From an uncultured bacterium (GTDB lineage: Bacteria > Actinomycetota > Actinomycetes > S36-B12 > CAIYMF01), in NCBI GenBank assembly GCA_903826575.1, contig CAIKEU010000069.1:62001-126000 (forward strand): a stretch of DNA of 64,000 nucleotides. Direction: 5' to 3'. Numbering within the stretch: position 1 is the first letter of the stretch; every line of letters starts with the position of its first letter. The position numbers were made by a program, and so were the translations under genes. The notes under the pieces were generated by a model. The model was given only the letters and a program-made list of their open reading frames with translations. It was not told where the DNA came from and ran no database searches. This document shows, piece by piece, positions 1 through 7,763 of this stretch.

Positions 1-962
1 CAAGCTGTCGATGGAAGTGGTCCGACAAGGCCCGCACCCAGCGAGAGCCCGGCAGGTTTCAACGCGGCGGGATCAATACGCATCTCGCGGATGTCGGTCC
101 ACGACACCCACGAGCCGCCATACCCGCCCAAAAGAATCGCCTGCGGCACCCCTGCGGTGAAATCAGACCAGTGCGCGGCGACGACCATTCCAAAGGTTTG
201 ATCCGCGGTCACCTCCACCACCGAGCGATGACCACGCGAGATGACTGTGAGCAGTGAGGTGGGCACGTACTGGGCGGCGCCACGCAAAGCGACGAGTCCC
301 GCTCTGGCCATTGTCTCGGTGTTGTTGACCAACACCGGACGTCCACCATCTGACCACGGCTGGGCCGGGTTGAGGACGAATCGTGGGAGCGTCGGCCCAC
401 CTTCAATGGTTCGGATGATCGACGTCGCCTCACCAGACAGGTACCGGTCTGGGGCTAGGACAACGCGCAACGAACCGTCTGTCTCGCCGGCCGCAGCTCG
501 CTCTGCGATTGCGGAGCGGACCGATCTGATGGTTGAGTCGGCGCCCTGATGAAGCCACACGATTCCTTCACGTGCACCGATCGTCTCCATGGCGCAAACA
601 ACGCCATCGAGGATTAGATGCGGCCGGGTTTGCCATAGAACCGCATCTTTCGCCGAGCCAGGTTCACCCTCGGCGCCATTGACCACCACAAGCCCACCCG
701 GACCAGCGGCCGCAACCGATCGCCATTTGGCCGCGGCCGGAAAATGTCCGCCACCTCGGCCAGTCAGCCCGACAGCAGCGAGTTCATCGATAAGAGCCGC
801 CCCGCTCGTACTGTGGCTTGGGTGGCGCCGACCGAAGTGTGAGCGATGCTCGGTCAAATCCATCCGAGAAATACCGGAGACGTGTCCTGAATCGGCGCGA
901 GGCACGTGGGCGATAGCCGAGCCCAGCAGGCTTCGATCGACAACGACATTTTGCCCACTCAT
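1..962 (-). CDS. NuoF-like FMN/NAD-binding oxidoreductase subunit (3' end cut by window)
   Basis: Open for 320 codons from an ATG at 962 to the window edge, so the C-terminus is missing. The reading shows the NuoF-type FMN loop (GRGGGHFPAAAKW, about residues 68-80), then NGAEGEPGSAKD, YLSGEATS, and GRPVLVNNTETMA. These match the 51-kDa subunit of NADH dehydrogenase (flavin and NAD site); the C-terminal SLBB/iron-sulfur part would lie outside. The ATG overlaps the stop of the ferric-reductase-like gene by four bases (ATGA), so the two are translationally coupled. Inference: it feeds NAD(P)H electrons into the membrane cytochrome encoded next to it. It is not a standard complex I gene because no other nuo genes are adjacent. 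Confidence 0.8.
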   Translation of the reverse strand, partial: MSGQNVVVDRSLLGSAIAHVPRADSGHVSGISRMDLTEHRSHFGRRHPSHSTSGAALIDELAAVGLTGRGGGHFPAAAKWRSVAAAGPGGLVVVNGAEGEPGSAKDAVLWQTRPHLILDGVVCAMETIGAREGIVWLHQGADSTIRSVRSAIAERAAAGETDGSLRVVLAPDRYLSGEATSIIRTIEGGPTLPRFVLNPAQPWSDGGRPVLVNNTETMARAGLVALRGAAQYVPTSLLTVISRGHRSVVEVTADQTFGMVVAAHWSDFTAGVPQAILLGGYGGSWVSWTDIREMRIDPAALKPAGLSLGAGLVGPLPSTA

Positions 963-1747
963 AGGAACCTGCCATCCGCTGAGCGACGACTAGCCGCGCC
1001 ACGTTGCTGAGCCTTCGTCGGATGCAGGATCAGCTCCTGCGCCTGTTCGGCGGCCAAGTCGGCAAGCTCGTCGTTCGTACTCTTCGTCACGTACCGGCTG
1101 ATGGCTAGGAGAAGAACAGCCAGACCCGTCACTAAGTACATTCCGAGGAGTGCGGGCGTATCAACGCCAGCGAGCACTCCGTGAATCCACACCAGAATCA
1201 AGGACACGATCGCAACCTTGTGGATCGGCCACCAGATTCGCTGAGAGACACGACCGGCCAGCGCTGCGGTCAGCCCAGCAGCAAGCCCGGCATACATCCC
1301 AATAACACCAAGAGTTACCGCGACCGGTCGATAGGACGAACCCATCGGCACGAACGATCCCCACCAGCCAACGCCCGCGTACTTATCGGTGGCTAAGACC
1401 ACGATATGCAGTGCTACGAAGACAAGGGTAAACACCGACAAGCTGACGTGAATCCGGATACGTGTGGCTGAACTCGGCCGACTCCACTGAGCGCGCCGAG
1501 GATGCGACAGCAGTAGACCCATGATCACCAGTGCCAGCACAAGTACGTACGAGGTGATGCCCGCAGCGCGGCCCAGAATCCACGGTGCCATTCGATCGGA
1601 TGCGATAGACGCGACTGCAGTCCCAATCAGAAAGGACGAAGCAATGGCGCTGAGGGTGACCCCGACAACCAATCCGGCACCCCACGCGACGCTACGCGGA
1701 TGCGCATTTAGCTCCGGGCTATGAACTCCAGCTGACGATTCAGACAT
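959..1747 (-). CDS. Ferric-reductase-like transmembrane protein
   Basis: 262 residues from an ATG at 1747, which follows AGGTG by a few bases and overlaps the apbE stop by eight bases. About six hydrophobic segments are visible, with paired histidines typical of a b-type cytochrome: a histidine in VSLSVFTLVFVALHIVV and others in WPIHKVA and LVWIHGV. This fits the ferric reductase / YedZ (MsrQ) / NADPH-oxidase membrane family. There is no FAD/NAD domain in the protein, so it needs a partner; the NuoF-like gene directly downstream is the obvious candidate. Likely role: carrying electrons across the membrane to extracytoplasmic flavin or another acceptor. The acceptor is not shown by sequence. 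Confidence 0.8.
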   Translation of the reverse strand: MSESSAGVHSPELNAHPRSVAWGAGLVVGVTLSAIASSFLIGTAVASIASDRMAPWILGRAAGITSYVLVLALVIMGLLLSHPRRAQWSRPSSATRIRIHVSLSVFTLVFVALHIVVLATDKYAGVGWWGSFVPMGSSYRPVAVTLGVIGMYAGLAAGLTAALAGRVSQRIWWPIHKVAIVSLILVWIHGVLAGVDTPALLGMYLVTGLAVLLLAISRYVTKSTNDELADLAAEQAQELILHPTKAQQRGAASRRSADGRFL

Positions 1748-2729
1748 CTGACACCTGCCAAGCGACATACGGACGCATCGCCCGACTCGTGGTGACTCGG
1801 CCGTCAACATCTACCCAAAGGGCAGCCAATCCCTTGTCGTCAGACATTTTCCGGATCTCGCTTCGTCCAGCAATGAACAAGGACTTGCTCCAAACCTCAG
1901 CGTAAGCGGGATCGTCATGCACCACGGTAACGGAGCGCAGAAATGACTGAGCAGAACGGCCAGTACGAGGATCGATGATGTGATGCACGTCTTCCCCATC
2001 GACGCGCCACGAGCGGATCCGGATGGACGAGGTGGCGACGGCACGATCTGTCAACTGAAGAACAGCAACGGGATCTGGACCACCCATGGGGCTTTCGACA
2101 GAGATCATCCAGCCATCTTCGTTGGGCCCACCACCAAGAGCCATCACATCGCCGCCTGCCTCCACCAGGACCGATCTCCCCGCGTCTCGCAGTACGTCCG
2201 AACTCCATCGCACAGCCAATCCCTTGCCAATGCCACCAAGATCGATTGGCTCATCGCCGACGCGAACGGCATAACGCGCGGGATCAAACTTAGGCTTCCA
2301 CGGACGGAGTCGTTGGACCTTCGGCGCATCCGGTGAAGAGCTCACCGAAATTGGCTCTGCACCATTCAACGCACCTTCAAAAGGCAGGGTCGCCGCGTAA
2401 CCGAGAGCCGTGAGCGGCCGAAGGGTGCGCGGATCAAAAATGCCGGCGGTGACCCGATGGGCTTCGTAGGCAGTAGATAGCGCTTCGAAGCATTCGGTTG
2501 GCACCACAGCCCAGTTATTTCCAGCCGAATTCGCCCTCATCAAAGCGCTCGATGGGTCAAAGCGCGTGCATGAACTGGCCACGGATTCGAAGATCCCTTG
2601 CGCTCGGGCAGCAAGCTCTTCGGCCCGAGCGTTTGGTCGATGGACCCAGAACCGCACCTGCGATGCCATCGAGGTGAACGATGTTCGAAGGTCGACCCCG
2701 CTCTCAGCTGACTGCGAGGGCATCGTCAT
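1740..2729 (-). CDS. apbE: FAD:protein FMN transferase (ApbE)
   Basis: 329 residues. ApbE transfers FMN from FAD to a Thr/Ser of target proteins, usually outside the membrane. Family motifs are present: FDPSSALMRAN near the N-terminus, FDPRTLRPL, DLGGIGKGLAV (flavin binding, about residue 165), GGDVMALGG, and HHIIDPRTGR (metal/FAD site). No clear signal peptide or lipobox is visible, which is unusual for an exported ApbE and may mean a cytoplasmic or differently exported form. It starts three bases after the stop of the upstream Ser-rich gene, with GGAG a few bases ahead; a second ATG lies at 2723. It sits inside a five-gene electron-transfer operon, so its substrates are probably encoded there. 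Confidence 0.9.
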   Translation of the reverse strand: MTMPSQSAESGVDLRTSFTSMASQVRFWVHRPNARAEELAARAQGIFESVASSCTRFDPSSALMRANSAGNNWAVVPTECFEALSTAYEAHRVTAGIFDPRTLRPLTALGYAATLPFEGALNGAEPISVSSSPDAPKVQRLRPWKPKFDPARYAVRVGDEPIDLGGIGKGLAVRWSSDVLRDAGRSVLVEAGGDVMALGGGPNEDGWMISVESPMGGPDPVAVLQLTDRAVATSSIRIRSWRVDGEDVHHIIDPRTGRSAQSFLRSVTVVHDDPAYAEVWSKSLFIAGRSEIRKMSDDKGLAALWVDVDGRVTTSRAMRPYVAWQVSDV

Positions 2730-2732
2730 CGC

Positions 2733-3197
2733 CTAGGCTCCGGAGGCACCCGTCGAACCCTGGGCGGGCGGTGGAGCAACATAAGACGATCCACCCGAAC
2801 TTGAGTTCGACGAGCTTGACGACTTCTTCTTTTTCTTGGTGGCTGACCCATTCGACGATGAGTACGACGACGATCCACTAGAAGAACTCGACGCACTACT
2901 CGACGAATGCTTCTTCTTTGACTTAGTTGCGGTGCCTTTGACGATGGCATCCGCCTGCTTTTGCAACGACGCCACAGACTTACGAAGGTTGGCCACTTGG
3001 GCCGCATTTGAATCGACCGCCTGCCGCAATGCGACCACCGTGGGGTCGACCGTGGCGGCAACCTTAGGCGTTGCTTTGATGCTAGACGCTGGCTGATGAC
3101 CTGCGGCCCACACGGTCGTTCCGGTAAACAGCGCAGCCGCCGTGGGAGCTACCAGTGCTGCAGTTGTCCAACGTGCTCGGGTTCCGCGATTAGTCAT
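2733..3197 (-). CDS. Secreted Ser/Lys-rich low-complexity protein ending in STGASGA
   Basis: 154 residues from the ATG at 3197, which overlaps the preceding gene's stop by eight bases. Order: an N-terminal signal or membrane segment (about 10-32), a short coiled-coil-like stretch (VALRQAVDSN to LQKQADAIV), then a Ser/Lys-rich disordered tail with KSKKK and KKKKK clusters, a Pro patch, and the terminus GSTGASGA. No domain is recognised. The tail motif [S/T]GA[S/T] is the core of the sequence in which ApbE attaches FMN in NqrB/NqrC/FMN-bind proteins, and apbE begins three bases downstream. That it is flavinylated is inference. It could also be a surface or wall-associated protein of other role. 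Confidence 0.7.
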   Translation of the reverse strand: MTNRGTRARWTTAALVAPTAAALFTGTTVWAAGHQPASSIKATPKVAATVDPTVVALRQAVDSNAAQVANLRKSVASLQKQADAIVKGTATKSKKKHSSSSASSSSSGSSSYSSSNGSATKKKKKSSSSSNSSSGGSSYVAPPPAQGSTGASGA

Positions 3198-3672
3198 CGT
3201 TGCCACCTTCGTTGTCACCATTAGAGCTCGAGGTCGAACCACTTGCACCGGTGGAACCGTGAGAGGTAGGAGCCGGCGATGCATAGTTCTTTGCTTTCGG
3301 TGCTGTGGCCTGCGAGGGAGGCGCCGACGACGAGTAGTCCACGGCCTGCTGAGTTGCGCGCTGCGCGTCGGCGGCCGCTGCGGCCGCGGCATCTGCCTGC
3401 GCCTGCTGGGCAGCCACTGCCTGAGCATGACGCGCCAAGCGCAACGCCTTCGCCGCTGCCTGTTCCTCAGTTTGAAGAGCTGTAGTTTGATCGGTCAGCG
3501 ACGCCAGTTGGCGCTCTAGGTCGGCAATAACTGCAGAGGTCGCTTGAGCATGGGCCACGTTCGATGCGGCGGGCGCGGCCGTCGGCATCCCCAAAGCTGC
3601 GGCCACCCCAGCGGTGGCAACGACCGCGGTGGCCGCCAGCCCTGTCGCCGCAAGACGACTGGTGCGCTTCAT
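3190..3672 (-). CDS. Secreted Ala-rich coiled-coil protein with a C-terminal STGAS motif
   Basis: 160 residues. The start at 3672 (MKRTSRLAATG) is chosen because GGGGAG lies six bases upstream and the following residues make a good signal peptide ending near AAPAASNVAHA. The middle (about 40-105) is a long Ala/Gln-rich helix likely to be a coiled coil. The tail is Ser/Pro/Gly-rich and contains HGSTGASGSTSSS before an acidic end (DNEGGNDD). It is the first gene of the operon with the neighbouring Ser-rich gene, apbE, the ferric-reductase-like gene and the nuoF-like gene. The shared STGAS tail in two otherwise different proteins suggests a functional site. No known domain; function unassigned. 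Confidence 0.7.
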   Translation of the reverse strand: MKRTSRLAATGLAATAVVATAGVAAALGMPTAAPAASNVAHAQATSAVIADLERQLASLTDQTTALQTEEQAAAKALRLARHAQAVAAQQAQADAAAAAAADAQRATQQAVDYSSSAPPSQATAPKAKNYASPAPTSHGSTGASGSTSSSNGDNEGGNDD

Positions 3673-3941
3673 CTCGAACTCCCCTGGTTGATACGCATGC
3701 AGCGAACATTCGTTAACTGCATGTCTCAATCATCGGGCAGGCCGACCCGAAGGGTATACCAGAAAGGGCGTATTACGCCTTTGAATTGGATAAGAATTGT
3801 CGAACTCGGTCAATTTCCGTCATTCAGCCGCATTGATTTACGCATCACAACTCACAAAGCGGACACATTTCGCTCGTCTACGACGCCGCCCGCATCACAC
3901 GTATGGTTGAACGCCTACCTCAGCAGCCGGGCAACAAGCAC

Positions 3942-4886
3942 CTATAACTGGTTGGTGTTCCAGGTATCGCACTTGTTTGGATCGCCAGTGGTGAACCCGG
4001 TGGTCAGCCAACGCTGACGCTGGGCCGACGAACCGTGCGTGAACTTTTCCGGGTTTACGCGCTGGCCTGCGGTCTGCATGATGCGATCGTCACCGATCAC
4101 CGATGCTGCATTAAGACCATCCTCGATGTCTGCCTGAGTAATCGTCTTCACGAATCCCGTCGCGACGGCATTACGTGCCCAGACACCGGCGAAACAGTCT
4201 GCCTGCAACTCCAGCCGCACCGAACCACTCTTCGGTCCGCTGCGGTCACGTCCGACCAACTTGTCGTAGCCGACGATGTGCTGCACGTGATGGCCGTATT
4301 CATGCGCGATGACGTACGTCTCAGCGAACGGGCCACCCTTGGCGCCGAAATCACGTCGAAGTTGATCAAAGAAGCCGAGGTCGATGTAGACCTTCTGGTC
4401 GCCGGGGCAGTAGAAAGGTCCGACGGCTGCAGTGGCCGGGCCGCACGCAGTCTTCACCGAGCCCCGGAAGAACACTGTGGGCGCTTGGTAATACGGGGTC
4501 TTACTGCCCGCTAGCGCCTTACTCCAGTATGCCTGAGTACTGTTCACGGCCGCGACGATGCGACAGTCAGGCTTAGTGTTCGCGTCCGCACCCGTGATGC
4601 ATGTGGAAGCGATGTTCTGCACCCCGTTTGTCGGCGCCTGAGCTTGGGTCTTCGCGTCGTTTGCGTGTGAGCAACTGTTGAGAATGAAGAACAGCAAGCC
4701 AACGGCGATCAAGCCGCCGATGCCACCACCGAAAAGGCGGCTAATCATGCTCGCACCCATCACCGTGCCCATGCTGGGACCACCGCCAGCGCCGGAAGCA
4801 CCGAACGTCCCACCCCCAGATCCACCCTGATCTCGGATGTCATTGATCTGTGAGGTATCAAGCTGCGCGTTCTCGTCGAACTCCAC
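3942..4886 (-). CDS. Neutral zinc metallopeptidase (YpfJ-like), membrane-anchored
   Basis: 314 residues from a GTG at 4886; AAGGA stands about seven bases upstream and the following VEFDENAQLD matches how this family begins. A Gly-rich linker (about 20-45) precedes one membrane segment (about 55-72), then an extracytoplasmic domain with four or more cysteines, the HEYGHHVQ zinc/catalytic motif near residue 195, and a downstream LELQADCFAGVWA motif. This is the putative neutral zinc metallopeptidase family (Zn_peptidase). Substrate unknown. It stands alone between the electron-transfer operon and the glycerol-phosphate operon, with about 270 bases on one side and 214 on the other. Confidence 0.85.
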   Translation of the reverse strand: MEFDENAQLDTSQINDIRDQGGSGGGTFGASGAGGGPSMGTVMGASMISRLFGGGIGGLIAVGLLFFILNSCSHANDAKTQAQAPTNGVQNIASTCITGADANTKPDCRIVAAVNSTQAYWSKALAGSKTPYYQAPTVFFRGSVKTACGPATAAVGPFYCPGDQKVYIDLGFFDQLRRDFGAKGGPFAETYVIAHEYGHHVQHIVGYDKLVGRDRSGPKSGSVRLELQADCFAGVWARNAVATGFVKTITQADIEDGLNAASVIGDDRIMQTAGQRVNPEKFTHGSSAQRQRWLTTGFTTGDPNKCDTWNTNQL

Positions 4887-5100
4887 GACACATTCCTTAG
4901 GTAGAGCACATGAATAGCAATAAGCGTACAAGAGGCTTTGCTACCCTACGGCGTCACACGGCAATCGCGGCACGGCGTCGGTAAAGATTTGCAACATTGT
5001 GACCTCAGACGGTTTCAACGCTGAACACACAACGCTCGAATCACATGTAGTAACAACACCCACCGACCGCCATGTACCCCTGTCCCGAGAGGCGCAAACA

Positions 5101-6336
5101 TCACGTAAGCGCGACGGTGATGGGGCCTGCGCTGAAGTCAGCTCGTGCTAGCAATGCCGAGGGCACCCGAAGAACTCGCCCCGGTGCCGCAGGCCACGGA
5201 AGGGTGATCCTTCCAATGACTGCGTGGCCCTGAGTTGCCGTCAGACGTGCTACCGGTCGATACTCATCGGTCCAGAACAAGAATTTGCGACGTGCGGGCG
5301 CACCATCTCCTACCCTCATGACAGATGGCGAGATCCAGCGAAGAGGCGCCTGTACGACGATCGACACGGACTGACCTGGCGTCGATCGTTGTGCGAGAAA
5401 ATCGCGGACGGCTGTGGCGACATGCCGTCCGTCGAGGGCACAGACGTCCGCTGTATCGACGGGATGTACGAGATTTCCGATGGCGAAAAGACCCGGACGG
5501 GAAGTGCGCAACATGGTGTCCACCTGAGGCCCACCCGATCCAGCTGCCATGTCGATATGTGCCAAGCGCGCCAATTCGTTATCCGGGATCCAGTCAGCGG
5601 TGAATACGACTGTGTCGCAATTAATCGTTCTCAAAGCACCCGTCGCAACGTCTTCAACTTCGACGGCCTCTACGCGGTCACGGCCAAGAATGCGGCGCAC
5701 CTTCGTCATCGTGGACACCGGAGTCGACAGGCCGACCTTGGCACCGTGATGAAAAGCGGCGTAAGACTCGGGACGATCGCGTTCGGTGATCATTGCGACC
5801 GTTTCACATCCAGCCTCCCGCAGCGTGAGAACCGCGGACCAACTCACCAACTCTGTACCCACCACTAGCGCTTTCGATCCGGGTGAACCGTGATGCAGGT
5901 GCACAAGGTTCTGCAATGACCCGGTTGTGAAAACACCTGCGGGCCGATCCCCTGCGACTAATCGTGCCGATCTCGGCCGCTCGCGAGCACCTGTTGCCAA
6001 AATGATTGCCGGCGCTGAGATCTCATACCTGCCTTGCGGCGAAGTCACCGCAACGGTGTGATCGTCAACCCACGACGTCATCATCGACTCGGTACGAATC
6101 TCCGCACCCGCCGCCACTGCTCGTTCCACCAGAACCCGCGCATACTCCGGACCCGACATCACGCGGCGAAGATCGCGTAAGCCATATCCGGTGTGATCGC
6201 TGTGTCGCGGAATACCGCCAGCGGCACTCTCTCGCTCTAGGACAACAACGCGACACTGCGCCGCGAGATTGGCGGCCGCGGTGAGTCCCGATGGTCCACC
6301 ACCAATAACCAGTACACCGCAGGTCTGGGGCGTCAC
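5101..6336 (-). CDS. NAD(P)/FAD-dependent oxidoreductase, partner of GlpA-like protein
   Basis: 411 residues, starting with a GTG that overlaps the upstream stop (GTGA). An N-terminal dinucleotide-binding motif (VIGGGPSGLTAAANLA, 11-26), an internal ILATGARERPRSAR, a second nucleotide site (KALVVGTELVSW), and a late GLFAIGNLVHPVDTAD are all typical of pyridine-nucleotide-disulfide-type flavoproteins. The closest context is the second flavoprotein of the three-gene GlpA-like / oxidoreductase / DUF1667 sets known from Thermotoga and clostridia. No DUF1667 gene follows here. Probable role: re-oxidising the GlpA-like dehydrogenase, or moving its electrons to NAD(P). The sequence does not decide the acceptor. 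Confidence 0.8.
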   Translation of the reverse strand: MTPQTCGVLVIGGGPSGLTAAANLAAQCRVVVLERESAAGGIPRHSDHTGYGLRDLRRVMSGPEYARVLVERAVAAGAEIRTESMMTSWVDDHTVAVTSPQGRYEISAPAIILATGARERPRSARLVAGDRPAGVFTTGSLQNLVHLHHGSPGSKALVVGTELVSWSAVLTLREAGCETVAMITERDRPESYAAFHHGAKVGLSTPVSTMTKVRRILGRDRVEAVEVEDVATGALRTINCDTVVFTADWIPDNELARLAHIDMAAGSGGPQVDTMLRTSRPGLFAIGNLVHPVDTADVCALDGRHVATAVRDFLAQRSTPGQSVSIVVQAPLRWISPSVMRVGDGAPARRKFLFWTDEYRPVARLTATQGHAVIGRITLPWPAAPGRVLRVPSALLARADFSAGPITVALT

Positions 6337-7763
6337 AACGACGTACCCCGTGCGTGCACTCCATCATTGAGTAGCGCTTGAACCTCAGCCCCACAGTAAA
6401 AGCCCTGGCAGCGTCCCATTAATGCTCTGGTTCGCCGTCGTAGACCGTCGAGATCCGTTGGTGGAACGGCGCTTTCAAGCGCATCACGGATTTCGCCCCG
6501 GCTAACTCGCTCACAAAAACAAACGATGCGTCCGTACTCCGGATCACGAGCAATGAGTTCGGCATTTTCGAACGGGCGCAGTGATGCCTGGCCGATTGAC
6601 GGCATGCGCGGCGCATCCGGCAACTGCTCACTCACGCGCAGAACCTCACCAGCATTCTTCATCAGCTCAACGACATGTTCACCCAGTGCCATGGACGCTG
6701 TCAGCCCCGTAGAGCGAATTCCACCGAGCAGGATGTAACGCGTTAGCGGATCACTGTCAAGGACGAAATCATCGTGCTCAGTTGACGCCCGTAGTCCCGC
6801 GTAGGTAGCGGTCACTTCTTCATCGAGGAGTGTCGGCATGATCTGCTGACCCTTCGACTTCAGGAACGACAACCCCGCAGGTGTCGTGGATGTGTCGGAT
6901 CGATCGTGAATGTTCTCCGAGGTCGGGCCAAGCATGACGTTGCCGTAAATCGTCGGGCTAACCAACACTCCCTTACCTCGCGATGATGGCACGGGTAACA
7001 CAATGGAATTGACCAACCGACGCGCACACTTATCGAACACGATGAGTTCACCTTTGCGCGGGACAACTGTGAAGCGGTCGTAACCCAGAAATTGATCGAT
7101 CACATCCGCGCCATGACCCGCTGCGTTGACAACCCACCGGGCATGCACCTGTCCACGAGTCGTTGAGATTTCAGTCACCGGACCGGAGGCATCAAGGCCG
7201 GTGACAGATCGATCAAGTAGCAGATGAAGTCCCCGACCAACCGCCTCAGTGACATACGCCAGAGCACTGGTCCACGAACAGATGATGGACTCGTCAGGAA
7301 TCGCCAGGCCACCCAGGGCGCCAGGGCCAAGGTGAGGCTCACGACGGTATACCTCTTGCGCATCAACGAGTTCCGCGTGTTCATATCCGTTCTTATATGC
7401 CTTGTCCGCAAGCTTTGGCAGTGCGTCACGTTCTTCATCTGTCCACGCCACAAGAAGTGCACCGGTTCGTTCCACAGGTATTCCGGTCACTGTCGAATAA
7501 CGGCTCAGCAGTTCGTACCCTCGACGAACTAAGCGTGACTCCAGCGAGCCCGGGGTCGCATCGAAGCCCGTGTGCAGAATTGCAGTGTTGGATTTACTCG
7601 TGACATCGCCGATATCGGCGCGAGCCTCAACAAGCGCAACCGTCAAATCAAACGCCGTGAGCTCACGAGCGACCGCGCACCCAACAATGCCGCCACCAAT
7701 GATCACGACGTCAAATACGTCTGGGGCTTCACGATTGGGTTGGTTCCACGTCACCGGACTCAT
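6333..7763 (-). CDS. GlpA-like FAD-dependent glycerol-3-phosphate dehydrogenase with BFD [2Fe-2S] domain
   Basis: 476 residues from the ATG at 7763, chosen because it overlaps the kinase stop as ATGA. A DAO-type FAD domain begins with VVIIGGGIVGCAVARELTA, followed by DVTSKSNTAILHTGFD and GGIRSTGLTASMALGEHV. The C-terminal 70 residues form a BFD-like [2Fe-2S] module with cysteines in VCFCERV and GRCQGFYCG. This architecture is that of anaerobic-type glycerol-3-phosphate dehydrogenase A and its relatives. Being co-transcribed with an FGGY kinase supports oxidation of a polyol phosphate, most simply sn-glycerol 3-phosphate to dihydroxyacetone phosphate. 2-Hydroxyacid oxidation is the main alternative. 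Confidence 0.8.
   Translation of the reverse strand: MSPVTWNQPNREAPDVFDVVIIGGGIVGCAVARELTAFDLTVALVEARADIGDVTSKSNTAILHTGFDATPGSLESRLVRRGYELLSRYSTVTGIPVERTGALLVAWTDEERDALPKLADKAYKNGYEHAELVDAQEVYRREPHLGPGALGGLAIPDESIICSWTSALAYVTEAVGRGLHLLLDRSVTGLDASGPVTEISTTRGQVHARWVVNAAGHGADVIDQFLGYDRFTVVPRKGELIVFDKCARRLVNSIVLPVPSSRGKGVLVSPTIYGNVMLGPTSENIHDRSDTSTTPAGLSFLKSKGQQIMPTLLDEEVTATYAGLRASTEHDDFVLDSDPLTRYILLGGIRSTGLTASMALGEHVVELMKNAGEVLRVSEQLPDAPRMPSIGQASLRPFENAELIARDPEYGRIVCFCERVSRGEIRDALESAVPPTDLDGLRRRTRALMGRCQGFYCGAEVQALLNDGVHARGTSL

Noticed and set aside
2726-3428. Arg-rich frames overlapping the Ser-rich genes
   Set aside because: Out-of-frame readings of Ser/Ala repeats; the accepted starts have overlap coupling, Shine-Dalgarno sequences and signal peptides.
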